A stretch of DNA of 64,000 nt, taken from Haliea sp. GTDB taxonomy: Bacteria; Pseudomonadota; Gammaproteobacteria; Pseudomonadales; Halieaceae. A program made the position numbers and the translations under genes. Location: contig JADJAL010000033.1 of NCBI GenBank assembly GCA_016704305.1, positions 1-64,000 of the forward strand, in the 5' to 3' direction. Every line of letters begins with the position of its first letter. Position 1 is the first letter of the stretch. Under the pieces are notes generated by a model. It was not told where the DNA came from. It searched no databases and saw only the letters and a list, made by a program, of their open reading frames with translations. This document shows, piece by piece, positions 1-9,404 of the stretch.

Positions 1-146
1 TTTTTGGCGGCTTTCATACCGCTGGATTTACGCAATTCCTCGATCGCCAATTCGACATCGCCGCCAACGGCAGCCAGTGCTTTTTTGCACTCCAGAAGGC
101 CCAGGCCCGTGCGCTCACGCAATTCTTTTACCAGTGCTGCTGACAT
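1..146 (-). CDS. tsf: Elongation factor Ts (5' part only)
   Basis: The first 48 codons of EF-Ts, the GDP-exchange factor for EF-Tu; the gene runs off the left edge. The start reads MSAALVKELRERTGLG followed by LLECKKAL, the conserved N-terminal helix that contacts EF-Tu. The ATG at 146 has a near-perfect Shine-Dalgarno (AGGAGGAGT) about five bases upstream. It lies downstream of rpsB on the same strand, the usual rpsB-tsf operon, separated by 128 bp that contain a hairpin. Identification is secure; only the N-terminus can be judged. Confidence 0.97.
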   Translation of the reverse strand, partial: MSAALVKELRERTGLGLLECKKALAAVGGDVELAIEELRKSSGMKAAK

Positions 147-204
147 TGGTACTCCTCCTATTCAACTTTCAATACATCCGGGAACCAGGTCCCCACAAAT
201 GAAA

Positions 205-228
205 ACCCCCGGCTGTGATACCAGGGGT
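205..228 (-). terminator. rpsB-tsf intergenic hairpin (possible attenuator)
   Basis: On the minus strand ACCCCTGG and CCGGGGGT form an 8-bp stem with one T-G wobble around an 8-base loop, followed directly by TTTT. A second dyad, CTGACC/GGTCAG, sits at 240-258, just after the rpsB stop. The position suggests a partial terminator or processing site that lowers tsf transcription relative to rpsB. That role is inferred from structure and position only. Confidence 0.55.
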
Positions 229-274
229 GTTAAAACGCCCTGACCGAACCATGGTCAGCGTCAAGCCATGCTAC

Positions 275-1063
275 CTACTCGGCGGGCGTGGCAGGCTCCA
301 GCGCTTCTGCAACGACTGCTTCGGCAGGCGCGGCTTCCTCGACAAACTCATTCCTCACCATCGCTGTGTCACCGGATTCGATCTTGCCCAGCAAGGCGGC
401 ATCGGCGACAGCGGTCACATACAGTTTGATCGCGCGGATCGCGTCGTCGTTACCCGGGATAATGTAATCGACACCATCGGGATTGCTGTTGGTGTCCACG
501 ATGCCGATCACCGGAATGCCCAGCTTGTTGGCTTCACTGATCGCGATGCGCTCATGGTCTACATCGACCACAAACAATGCGTCGGGCAGGCCGCCCATAT
601 CCTTGATACCGCCGATGCTGCGCTCCAGCTTTTCCATATCGCGGGTGCGCATCAACGCTTCTTTCTTGGTCAATCGTTCAAAGGTGCCATCGCTGCTCTG
701 CGTTTCCAGGTCGCGCAAGCGCTTGATGGACGCACGGATGGTCTTGTAATTGGTCAGCATGCCGCCCAACCAGCGATGGTTGACATAGGGCATGCCCGCA
801 CGCTCTGCCTGCTCCTTGATGACTTTACCGGCAGCGCGCTTGGTGCCAACGAACAGGATCTTGTTCTTGTTGCCTGCGAGTCGCCGCACCATTTCCAACG
901 CTTCGTTGAAGGCAGGCACCGTATACTCGAGGTTGATGATGTGAATTTTGTTGCGAGCACCGAAAATGTACCGGTCCATTTTTGGATTCCAGTAGCGTGT
1001 TTGGTGACCGAAGTGTGCGCCCGCCTGAAGCAGGTCGCGCATGCTAACTTGCACTTGAGACAT
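275..1063 (-). CDS. rpsB: 30S ribosomal protein S2
   Basis: Ribosomal protein S2, 262 aa, part of the small-subunit platform/back. The N-terminus MSQVQVSMRDLLQAGAHFGH and the internal FVGTKRAA, NHRWLGGMLTN and PVIGIVDTN stretches are family hallmarks. An in-frame upstream ATG at 1096 would add 11 residues, but the conserved S2 start is the ATG at 1063. The last ~25 residues are an Ala/Glu/Val-rich tail, slightly longer than the E. coli protein. It is the first gene of the rpsB-tsf operon and is transcribed divergently from map, a common gammaproteobacterial arrangement. Confidence 0.98.
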   Translation of the reverse strand: MSQVQVSMRDLLQAGAHFGHQTRYWNPKMDRYIFGARNKIHIINLEYTVPAFNEALEMVRRLAGNKNKILFVGTKRAAGKVIKEQAERAGMPYVNHRWLGGMLTNYKTIRASIKRLRDLETQSSDGTFERLTKKEALMRTRDMEKLERSIGGIKDMGGLPDALFVVDVDHERIAISEANKLGIPVIGIVDTNSNPDGVDYIIPGNDDAIRAIKLYVTAVADAALLGKIESGDTAMVRNEFVEEAAPAEAVVAEALEPATPAE

Positions 1064-1399
1064 AATAGTTACCTTGTATGGGTTAATCCTCCACATACCC
1101 CTGAGATCAAACCATCCTGGCCTAAAAGGTCGGACGGCACCCTGATTCAGGTACTGATATGTGTGCGTCGTTTGGGTTTCTCCTGCTCAAACCCCATGCT
1201 GCACCCGGCAGGGTTCAGGCGTGGGGCCGACAAGAGGCGCGCTTTATACCACAACAGCGGCAGGGTTAAAAGGCTGGCGACCGGATGTTGGGCCGCAATA
1301 TTACTCATTTGCACCTGCGATAGGGTAGACTGTGCCCCCTGCGCCCAGGCGCCGTGCCAAATTCCATAGCATTAGTTCTGACATATCAACGGGTTAACG
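1064..1399. promoter_or_regulatory. rpsB/map divergent region with rpsB leader and promoter
   Basis: A 336-bp non-coding interval. On the minus strand a TATAAA -10 candidate lies at 1248-1243, followed by a GC-rich discriminator (GCGCGCCTC), as in stable RNA and ribosomal promoters. This would give an rpsB leader of about 170 nt. Within that leader are small dyads: CCTGA-T-TCAGG at 1141-1151, and AACC...CTGC...GCAG...GGTT at about 1190-1215. S2 autoregulates through its leader in other gammaproteobacteria; whether this leader does so is inference. I could not assign a clear map promoter. Confidence 0.45.
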
Positions 1400-2181
1400 A
1401 TGACAGCATCGATCAAAACTGCGGACGAGATAACCAAAATGCGCGTCGCAGGCCGCCTCACCGCAGAGGTCCTCGAAATGATCGTGCCCCACGTCCAGGT
1501 GGTGTTACAACCGGGGAACTGGATCGCATCTGCCACGACTATATTACGCAGACACTGCACGCGATTCCCGCGCCGCTGAACTACCACGGTTTCCCGCGCT
1601 CCATCTGCACCTCTATCAACGATGTGGTGTGCCATGGCATCCCCTCCGATAGCAAAAAATTGAAGGACGGCGATATCGTGAATATCGACGTCACCGTCAT
1701 CAAGGACGACTTCCACGGTGACTCCAGCATCATGGTGCAGGTCGGCAATGTCGCAAGTCACGCGAGTCGCTTGATTGAAGTGACCCAGGAATGCCTGTAC
1801 CAGGCGATTGCCGTGGTGAAACCAGGCGCCACGCTCGGTGATATCGGCCACGAAATCCAGCAGCATGCAGAAAAGAATTACTACTCCGTGGTGAGGGAGT
1901 ACTGCGGCCACGGTATCGGCAGGATATTCCACGAAGAGCCCCAAGTGCTCCACTACGGCCGCAAGGGCGCGGGCCTGGTGTTGGAGCCCGGCATGACGTT
2001 CACCATAGAACCCATGATCAATGCCGGAAGGCGCCATACCCGCCTCAACAAGGCGGACGGGTGGACGGTTACCACGCGCGACGGGCGCCTGTCAGCGCAG
2101 TGGGAACACACGATTCTGGTGACGGAGGACGGGTGCGAAGTACTCACCCGTCGCAGCGACGAAACAGGACTGAACGTTTAA
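1400..2181 (+). CDS. map: Type I methionine aminopeptidase (one frameshift)
   Basis: Removes the initiator methionine from nascent proteins. The ATG at 1400 opens MTASIKTADEITKMRVAGR, matching E. coli Map, but the frame breaks at about 1497-1503. The rest (GVTTGELDRICHDYI onward) continues one frame over, equivalent to one missing base, for example GTGGTG in place of GTGGGTG. Repaired length is 260 aa (E. coli 264). The metal ligands are all visible: NIDVTVIKDDFHGD, EYCGHGIGR, TIEPM and QWEHTI. The TAA overlaps the glnD ATG (TAATG). Map is essential as the sole Met aminopeptidase in most bacteria, so the frameshift is probably a sequence error. Confidence 0.93.
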
Positions 2182-4858
2182 TGGCGGGAAAAGAAATCGT
2201 GTTGCCGCCGGGCATGTTCGATGCATCCGCTTTCAGGCAACAACTTGAAACCGGCAATGCGATCAACAGTTGCAAGAGTGCCATCACCAACACCACCGAA
2301 TACCTGCACCAGCAATTTCGTGCCGGCACACCTGCCAGCGACCTCATTCGCCTGCGCGCGGCATTCATGGACCAGATGCTGGCCATGCTGTGGGACCGCC
2401 AGGACTGGGGGTCGTCGCAACTGGCCCTGATCGCGGTCGGCGGCTACGGGCGCGGTGAACTGCATCCGCACTCGGATATCGACCTGTTGATACTGCTGGG
2501 CGAGAACTGCGATAGCTGCAGGGAAGCACTGTCCAACTTCCTGACGCTGCTGGCAGGGATATCGGCCTGAAAATAGGCCATAGCGTGCGCGACATCAACG
2601 AATGCGTCGAATGCGCCGCCGGCGACATCACTATACTCACCAACCTCATGGAAGCGCGGGTAATTCGCGGCCCCGAACACTTGATGCAACAGGCGCGTGA
2701 ACTTACCGCGCCGGACAAAATGTGGTCCAGCCAGGTGTTTTTCCAGGCCAAGCTGGAAGAACAACTGGCGCGCCACAACAAGTTTGCCGATACCGAGTAC
2801 AACCTCGAACCCAATGTCAAAAGCTCGCCCGGCGGGTTGCGCGACCTGCAAACCATCGGCTGGATTGCCGAGCGCCACTTCGGGGTCGAGACGCTGGAGC
2901 AAATCACGGACAAGGATTTCCTCAATGCCGAGGAGATGGCGATATTCACCGCAGGCCGGGATTTTATGTGGCAGGTGCGCTATGCGCTGCACATGATCAC
3001 CAATCGCGAAGAGGATCGGCTGTTGTTCGAATACCAGCGTGAACTCGCTGCGCTGTGGAAACTGAAGGACGGCGACAAACTCGCGGTAGAGCAGTTCATG
3101 CAAACCTACTACCGCTGGGCACTGGCGCTCGGACAACTGAACGAAGTCCTGATCCAGAATTTCGACCAGGCGATTCTGCGCCAGCACAAGGCAGACGATG
3201 TCAGCATACTCAACGAGCGCTTCCAGATACGCAATGGCTACATCGAGGCTCGCGACGCCGAGCTGTTCAGCAAGCAGCCACACGCCCTGTTCGAGGTATT
3301 CGTGCTGTGCGCGGAGCACGAAGCGATTCTGGGGATAACAGCGCCAACGATACGCCTGATACGCAACAACCGGCATCGGGTGGATGAAGCCTTCCGTGCG
3401 GACGAACAGAACAAAGCGGCGTTCCTGCGACTGCTGCGCGGACCCAACAAAATGACACTGCAGCTGCGGCGCATGTCGCGCTACGGCATTCTCGGCAACT
3501 ACCTGCCGGAATTCGGCCGCATCATGGGCCAGATGCAATTCGATTTGTTCCACACCTATACGGTTGATGCGCACACGCTGGAAGTCATCAAGAATGCGCG
3601 CCTGTTCCAGCTTCTCGACAGTGAAAATAAATTCCCGGTTTCCAGCCGCGTGGCGCGGCGACTGCGCAGGCTAGAGTTGTTGTACATCGCCGCGCTGTAC
3701 CACGATATCGGTAAAGGCCGTGGCGGTGATCACTCGGAACTCGGCGCAGTGGATGCCGAACGTTTCTGCCAGAATCACGGGCTTGATCGCCGCGATACCG
3801 AACTGGTCGTGTGGCTGGTGCGCAATCACCTGTTGATGTCAGCCGTGTCGCAACGCAAGGATATTTCCGACCCGGAAGTCATCCAGCAATTCGCGGAGCA
3901 TGTGGGCGACGAGGAGCATCTGGATTATTTATTGACCCTGACAGTAGCAGACATCAACGGCACCAATCCCACGCTGTGGAACGCCTGGCGCGGCAGCCTG
4001 CTGCGCCAACTGTATACCGAGACCAGAAGGGCATTGCGCCGCGGGCTGGACAATCCCGTCGACAAACACGCACTGGTGCAGCAGGCGCGCCAGACCTCCC
4101 GGGAAATTCTCGAAGATCGCGGATTCACCGGCGAGGAACTTGAGCAATTGTGGCACGGGCGCGGGGAGGATTATTTCCTGCGCGAGCGCGTTGAAGATAT
4201 CGCCTGGCACACCGAAGCCATCGCCGGCCACAGGAACCGCGACACACCGCTGATACTGATTCGCCACAATGCTGAATCCAGCGTCGCCAATACCACGCAG
4301 ATTTTCATCCATGCCCGCAGCACGGCTCAACTGTTTTCCCGCATTTGCGCCGCGCTGGAGCAGTTGGATCTCAGCGTACACGACGCGCGCATCTACAATG
4401 CCAACGACGGCATGAGCCTGGATACCTTCTTCGTGCTGGACTCCAGCGGCCAACCGATCACCGACGACAGTGCGCGACTGGCGCACATCAAGGAATACCT
4501 GAGCGAAGCGCTGGGTAGTGATGCCGGGAAAATCGCGATACCCGCGCGCCGCACGCCGCGCAAGATGAAATCCTTTTCCATACCCACGGAAACACGCATC
4601 TATGTGGACGAGATGAAAAACGTCTCCGTGCTGGAAGTGTCGACGCCGGACAGGCCCGGCCTGCTGGCGCGACTGGGGAAAATCTTTGTCTCGTTCAATA
4701 TCGAACTGCAGGCGGCCAAGATCCAGACCCTGGGCGAACGCGTCGAGGACGTCTTTTTTATTACCGATGATCGCCAGCAGGCGATTACCGACGCGCAACT
4801 GTGCAATACCCTGCAACGCGCCATTTGCGACGAACTGGATGAACAAGCCGCAGCCTGA
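2181..4858 (+). CDS. glnD: Bifunctional uridylyltransferase/uridylyl-removing enzyme (one frameshift)
   Basis: GlnD senses glutamine and adds or removes UMP on the PII proteins GlnB/GlnK. Repaired length is 892 aa, close to E. coli (890). Order of domains: nucleotidyltransferase with GGYGRGELHPHSDIDLLIL at about residues 87-105; PII-uridylyltransferase domain with YNLEP.VKSSPGGLRDLQT; HD domain with YHDIGKGRGGDHSELG near residue 510; two C-terminal ACT domains, the second starting near VSVLEVSTPDRPGLLARLG. At about 2555-2562 one base is missing (GCAGGGAT where GCAGGGGAT restores the frame), so an upstream piece ends at a false TGA. Translationally coupled to map; dapC follows 7 bp later. Confidence 0.93.
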
Positions 4859-4865
4859 GCCATCG

Positions 4866-6056
4866 ATGAATCCCAATCTCACACGCCTCGAGCCATACCC
4901 CTTCACCAAACTGCAGCAGCTGTTCAGTGACCTGGCGCCTGCACAGGGTAAAGCCGCGATCGCCCTGTCGATCGGCGAGCCGCAACACGCATCGCCCGAA
5001 TTTGTCCTCAAGGCCATTGCTGACAATCTGCACCGGCTTTCCAACTACCCGACAAGTGCGGGCCTGCCCGAATTGCGCAGCGCGATCGCTGCGTGGCTGA
5101 CGCGCCGCTATGCGCTGCCGGGCGTGGATCCGGAGCGCCAGGTACTGCCGGTAAGCGGCACGCGCGAGGCGTTGTTCGCATTTGCCCAGGCGGTAGTCAC
5201 ACCGGGGTCCGACGCCCTGGTGATGAGCCCGAATCCGTTCTACCAGATTTATGAAGGCGCGGCATTGTTGGCGGGCGCGACGCCACATTTCATTAATTGC
5301 ACGGGCGAGTCAGGGCTGCTACCGGATTTCAGCAGCGTCACGGAAGAACAGTGGCAGCAGTGCCAGTTGCTGTACCTGTGCAGTCCCGGCAACCCAACCG
5401 GCGCGGTGATACCGCTGGCGCAATTGCAGGACCTGATCAAGCTGGCGCGCGAGTTCGACTTTGTCATCGCCAGCGACGAGTGCTACGCGGAGATTTACTT
5501 CGATGAGGCCGCACCGCCCCCGGGATTGCTGGAGGCCTGCGCTGCGCTGGGCGACAACGAGTTCCACAATTGCGTGGTGTTCCACAGCTTGTCCAAGCGC
5601 TCCAACCTGCCCGGCCTGCGCTCGGGCTTTGTCGCTGGCGATGCGGACATCTTGCGCGCATTTTTGCAGTACCGAACCTATCACGGCTGCGCCCTGCCCA
5701 TTCATCACCAGCTCGGCAGCATTGCCGCCTGGAATGACGAAGAACACGTGAAGGCGAATCGGCAGCAGTATCGGGAGAAATTTTCCGCAGTGCTGGCAGA
5801 GTTTGCAGGCCATCTGCCCGTGACTGCACCGGAGGCAGGTTTTTACCTGTGGCCAAGGACGCCGCTAAGCGATACCGAGTTCGCACGCCAGCTGTACGCA
5901 GGCGAAAACGTAATTGTATTGCCAGGCCGGTTCCTGGCACGCGAAGCAGGCGGCATCAACCCGGGCGAGAATCGGGTGCGCATGGCACTTGTGGCATCAA
6001 AGGAACACTGCGTGGAAGCCGCCCAGCGCATCGTCCACCGCCTTAGCCTGTTGTAG
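4866..6056 (+). CDS. dapC: Succinyldiaminopimelate transaminase
   Basis: PLP-dependent fold-type I aminotransferase (396 aa) converting N-succinyl-2-amino-6-ketopimelate to N-succinyl-LL-diaminopimelate in the lysine/peptidoglycan pathway. The start MNPNLTRLEPYPFTKLQQL is typical of DapC. The LCSPGNPTGAV segment binds the cofactor, and the Schiff-base lysine lies in FHSLSKRSNLPGLRSGF. The ATG at 4866 follows glnD by 7 bp; a longer in-frame extension upstream is antisense-like and overlaps glnD. Presence of dapD and dapE a few kilobases downstream supports DapC over other class I aminotransferases. Confidence 0.92.
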   Translation: MNPNLTRLEPYPFTKLQQLFSDLAPAQGKAAIALSIGEPQHASPEFVLKAIADNLHRLSNYPTSAGLPELRSAIAAWLTRRYALPGVDPERQVLPVSGTREALFAFAQAVVTPGSDALVMSPNPFYQIYEGAALLAGATPHFINCTGESGLLPDFSSVTEEQWQQCQLLYLCSPGNPTGAVIPLAQLQDLIKLAREFDFVIASDECYAEIYFDEAAPPPGLLEACAALGDNEFHNCVVFHSLSKRSNLPGLRSGFVAGDADILRAFLQYRTYHGCALPIHHQLGSIAAWNDEEHVKANRQQYREKFSAVLAEFAGHLPVTAPEAGFYLWPRTPLSDTEFARQLYAGENVIVLPGRFLAREAGGINPGENRVRMALVASKEHCVEAAQRIVHRLSLL

Positions 6057-6066
6057 GCGCAATCAG

Positions 6067-6720
6067 ATGCTGCTGGCCGAACGCGCAGACTACATCCTGC
6101 ATCGCTTGCAGGAACTGTACCCCGAAACGCCGGTTCCGCTGGATCATGACAGTCCGTTCACGCTGCTGATCGCGGTATTGCTGAGCGCGCAGTGCACGGA
6201 CGAACGCGTCAACAAGGTTACCCCTGCACTGTTCAAGCTGGCGGATAATCCGGCCGCTATGGCAGCGCTGGATGTCGATCAGATCCAACGCATTATCCGG
6301 CCCTGCGGTCTCTCGCCGCAAAAAGCGAAAGCCATCAAACGCCTCAGCGAAATATTGCTGGACGAGCACGATGGTGTCGTCCCCGCGGATATGGCCGCAC
6401 TGGAGCGCCTGCCCGGCGTGGGCCACAAGACGGCCAGCGTGGTGATGTCGCAAGCGTTCGGCGTACCAGCATTCCCGGTGGACACCCATATACACCGCCT
6501 GGCGCAAAGATGGGGCCTGACGCGCGGCAAAAATGTCGTGCAGACGGAGCGTGACCTGAAGCGCCTGTTTCCGCAGCAGTACTGGAATCGGCTGCACCTG
6601 CAAATCATCTACTACGGCCGCGAGTTCTGCACGGCGCGCGGCTGCGACGGGCGTACCTGCGAGATCTGCCGCACGTGTTTTCCGAACCGCAAGCACCCGA
6701 AGAAATGCCACAAAGCTTGA
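6067..6720 (+). CDS. nth: Endonuclease III
   Basis: DNA glycosylase/AP lyase that removes oxidised pyrimidines in base excision repair; 217 aa, usual size. The helix-hairpin-helix LERLPGVGHKTASVV carries the catalytic lysine, and FPVDTHIHRLAQR the catalytic aspartate. The C-terminal cysteine cluster expected to hold a [4Fe-4S] centre is present but spaced oddly: FCTARGC, GRTCEICRTC, then KKC at the tail, not the E. coli C-x6-C-x2-C-x5-C pattern. Starts 10 bp after dapC, so probably co-transcribed. Confidence 0.93.
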   Translation: MLLAERADYILHRLQELYPETPVPLDHDSPFTLLIAVLLSAQCTDERVNKVTPALFKLADNPAAMAALDVDQIQRIIRPCGLSPQKAKAIKRLSEILLDEHDGVVPADMAALERLPGVGHKTASVVMSQAFGVPAFPVDTHIHRLAQRWGLTRGKNVVQTERDLKRLFPQQYWNRLHLQIIYYGREFCTARGCDGRTCEICRTCFPNRKHPKKCHKA

Positions 6721-6822
6721 TTGCGGGCTTTTTTTTGCGGCGCCATAAAATGTGGTCTGTCCCCCGCAGGCTTTGCTATGCTACCCGGCCGCGGCGAGCA
6801 CGCTACTCACTGGAGCACTGCT

Positions 6823-7179
6823 GTGATCACACTCTACGGCATAAAAAACTGCGACACGGTAAGGAAGGCGCGAAAGTGGCTGGAACTGCACAAGATCGAC
6901 TACCGGTTTCACGACTTCCGTGAGGATGGGCTGGATGAAGAGGCCGTGGCAAGCTGGATTGACGAACTCGGCTGGCAGAATCTAGTGAATCGACGCAGTC
7001 AAACCTGGAAGACACTGGATGCACATGCGCGCGATAACATGAACGACGATGCCGCGCGCAAAGCGGTGCTGTCACATCCAACGCTGATCAAGCGACCGCT
7101 GCTGGACACCGGGCAGCAACGCTACACCGGTTTTTCGTCCGCGAACTACGCCAGGATATTTCACGCACACACCCTCTGA
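6823..7179 (+). CDS. yffB: ArsC/Spx-family protein YffB
   Basis: Small thioredoxin-fold protein of the ArsC/Spx family, 118 aa. The N-terminus ITLYGIKNCDTVRKARKWL has the single cysteine of the family, and RRSQTWKTL and LIKRPLLD match YffB. I chose GTG at 6823 because GGAG stands about seven bases upstream; an ATG at 6778 would add 15 unconserved residues. It sits directly before dapD and dapE, as yffB sits beside dapE in E. coli. The biochemical role is not established; a thiol-dependent reductase is the usual guess, and arsenate reduction is unlikely here. Confidence 0.88.
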   Translation: MITLYGIKNCDTVRKARKWLELHKIDYRFHDFREDGLDEEAVASWIDELGWQNLVNRRSQTWKTLDAHARDNMNDDAARKAVLSHPTLIKRPLLDTGQQRYTGFSSANYARIFHAHTL

Positions 7180-7208
7180 CGGGGTGAACGAATTACGATG
7201 GAGATAGT

Positions 7209-8246
7209 ATGACGAATGGCGCATTTGCCTTTGGGCTGGGTGTGGGCACCTGCAACGCCAAGGGAGACTGGCTGGAAGTGTACTTCCCCCACCCTGTTTT
7301 CAATCCTGCGCAGGCTTTGTTGACCGCGGTCGACAAATGCCATCGCGAGAATTCCCACGACAACAATCGCGCGCTCAGCCGTGAACAACTGGCGGCGTTG
7401 CAGGCGGCACTTGCTGCCGCCGGTGACAACGAGCAGGCGCAAATTGCCGCGCAATTGCAGACTACCAGCCGCCCGGTCGTGGCCGTGTTGCTGCAGGGCG
7501 ACAAGCCGCCTGCGAGCGTGCCCGAGGCCTACCTGAAATTGCACCTGCTGTCGCATCGCCTGGTAAAACCCCACGGCACCAATCTTGAGGGCTTGTTCGG
7601 CGCGCTGCCCAATGTCGCGTGGACCAGCGAGGGCGCCATCGATCTCGAGGAACTCCCTGCGCGCCAGTTCGCCGCGCGCCTGCGTGGCGAGGTACTGGAA
7701 GTCAGCTGCGTGGACAAATTCCCCAAGATGACCAATTACGTGGTGCCGAGCGGCGTGCGCATCGCCCACACGGCCCGCGTGCGCCTGGGCGCGTATCTCG
7801 GCGCAGGAACCACCATCATGCACGAGGGCTTCGTCAACTTTAACGCGGGCACCGCAGGCCCGGGCATGATTGAGGGCCGCATCTCCGCGGGCGTGATGGT
7901 CGGCAGCGGTTCGGACCTGGGCGGCGGCTGCTCGACGATTGGCACGCTGTCAGGCGGTGGCAACATCGTGATATCGGTGGGCGAAAAATGCCTGATCGGC
8001 GCCAACGCGGGTATCGGCATTCCGCTGGGCGACCGCTGCACTGTCGAGGCGGGACTGTTTGTCACCGCCGGCACCAAGGTCACGCTGCTGGACGAAGATG
8101 GCATGCCGGTGGAGACCGCCAAGGCGCGCGACCTCGCCGGCAAGTCCGACCTGCTGTTTCGCCGCAATTCCACGACCGGCGCGGTGGAGTGCCTCACCAA
8201 TCGCAGCGCGGTCGAACTGAACAAGGAACTGCATGCGCACAATTGA
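7209..8246 (+). CDS. dapD: 2,3,4,5-tetrahydropyridine-2,6-dicarboxylate N-succinyltransferase
   Basis: DapD transfers succinate from succinyl-CoA to tetrahydrodipicolinate, committing flux to the succinylase branch of diaminopimelate synthesis. At 345 aa it belongs to the longer Pseudomonas-type DapD class rather than the ~274-aa E. coli type. The C-terminal half is a left-handed beta-helix of hexapeptide repeats (VMVGSGSDLGGGCSTIGTL, then GEKCLIGANAGIGIPLGD). The upstream RKPHG.NLEGLFGALPN stretch is typical of this class. ATG at 7209 has a GGAG upstream. It lies between yffB and dapE in one operon. Confidence 0.94.
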   Translation: MTNGAFAFGLGVGTCNAKGDWLEVYFPHPVFNPAQALLTAVDKCHRENSHDNNRALSREQLAALQAALAAAGDNEQAQIAAQLQTTSRPVVAVLLQGDKPPASVPEAYLKLHLLSHRLVKPHGTNLEGLFGALPNVAWTSEGAIDLEELPARQFAARLRGEVLEVSCVDKFPKMTNYVVPSGVRIAHTARVRLGAYLGAGTTIMHEGFVNFNAGTAGPGMIEGRISAGVMVGSGSDLGGGCSTIGTLSGGGNIVISVGEKCLIGANAGIGIPLGDRCTVEAGLFVTAGTKVTLLDEDGMPVETAKARDLAGKSDLLFRRNSTTGAVECLTNRSAVELNKELHAHN

Positions 8247-8258
8247 GTCCGGCCGCGA

Positions 8259-9404
8259 GTGAATACCGTGGAGAAAACGCTGGAACTGTGTCGCGACCTG
8301 ATCCGCTGCGCCTCGGTAACGCCCGAGGATGCGGGCTGCCAGGTGCTGATGATGGAGCGCCTGCGCGCGCTCGGCTTCACCTGTGTTGAGCTGAAGTTTG
8401 GCGATGTAAGCAACTTCTGGGCCGAACGTGGAGAACAGGGGCCACTGCTGGCATTTGCCGGACACACCGATGTGGTGCCGACCGGCCCACTGGATCGATG
8501 GGACTCACCGCCTTTCGAGCCACACGTGCGCGATGGCCTGCTCTACGGTCGCGGCAGCGCGGACATGAAGGGCAGCCTCGCGGCAATGGTGATCGCCTGC
8601 GAGGAGTTCGTCGCAGAGCACCCTCGCCACCCCGGTCGCATCGGCTTCCTGATCACCTCCGACGAAGAGGGGCCGGCAGTCGATGGCACGGTCAAGGTGC
8701 TGGATTACCTGCGCGAAAAAGGCACGGCGATAGACTGGTGCGTGGTCGGTGAACCGTCCAGCTCAGAGGTTCTGGGCGATGTGATCAAGAATGGCCGGCG
8801 CGGGTCGCTGGGCGCGGTGTTGACCGTACGCGGCGTGCAAGGCCATATCGCCTACCCGCATCTGGCCGACAACCCCATCCATCGCGCACTCCCTGCGCTG
8901 CACGCGCTGGCGTCGGAGGTGTGGGACGAGGGCAATGAATTTTTCCCGCCCACCGCGCTGCAAATCTCCAACATCAACGGCGGCACCGGCGCCACCAACG
9001 TCATCCCCGGCGAGGTACAGGTGCTGTTCAATTTCCGTTTCTCAACCGAAGTGACGGACGCACTGCTGCGCCAGCGCACGGAAGCGATACTGCGCGCGCA
9101 CCAGCTCGATTACAGCATTGACTGGCAGTTAAGCGGCCAGCCGTTCCTGACACCAAGGGGCGAACTGGTCGACGCGAGCGTTGCCAGTATCCGGGCTATC
9201 ACCGGACTGACCGCAGAGCTTTCCACTGCGGGCGGCACCTCGGACGGGCGCTTTATCGCACCCACCGGTGCACAGGTAGTGGAGCTCGGGCCGGTAAACG
9301 CCACTATCCACAAGCTGAACGAACATGTGCTGGCCGCCGCGCTGCCGCAGCTGGCTGAGATCTACAAGGGAATCATTACCCGCCTGTTATTGCAGGCTGT
9401 CTGA
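8259..9404 (+). CDS. dapE: Succinyl-diaminopimelate desuccinylase
   Basis: M20-family metallopeptidase hydrolysing N-succinyl-LL-diaminopimelate to LL-diaminopimelate and succinate; 381 aa, usual length. Zinc ligands and catalytic residues are visible in GHTDVVPTGP, GRGSADMKGSLAA, SDEEGPAVDGT and VVGEPSSSE, with the closing histidine in ATIHKLNEH. The GTG at 8259 (MNTVEKTLELCRDLIRC) is the best start; a second GTG at 8268 is possible. Separated from dapD by 12 bp. Its 3' end overlaps the convergent SDR gene by 18 bp. Confidence 0.95.
   Translation: MNTVEKTLELCRDLIRCASVTPEDAGCQVLMMERLRALGFTCVELKFGDVSNFWAERGEQGPLLAFAGHTDVVPTGPLDRWDSPPFEPHVRDGLLYGRGSADMKGSLAAMVIACEEFVAEHPRHPGRIGFLITSDEEGPAVDGTVKVLDYLREKGTAIDWCVVGEPSSSEVLGDVIKNGRRGSLGAVLTVRGVQGHIAYPHLADNPIHRALPALHALASEVWDEGNEFFPPTALQISNINGGTGATNVIPGEVQVLFNFRFSTEVTDALLRQRTEAILRAHQLDYSIDWQLSGQPFLTPRGELVDASVASIRAITGLTAELSTAGGTSDGRFIAPTGAQVVELGPVNATIHKLNEHVLAAALPQLAEIYKGIITRLLLQAV

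Noticed and set aside
215..1369. 384-codon open frame antisense to rpsB
   Set aside because: It is an open shadow of high-GC coding DNA; the minus-strand frame is unmistakable S2.
1400..2181. Real pseudogenisation of map and the other frameshifted genes
   Set aside because: All other codons are conserved, mostly single homopolymer-type indels, and several are essential; error is more likely.
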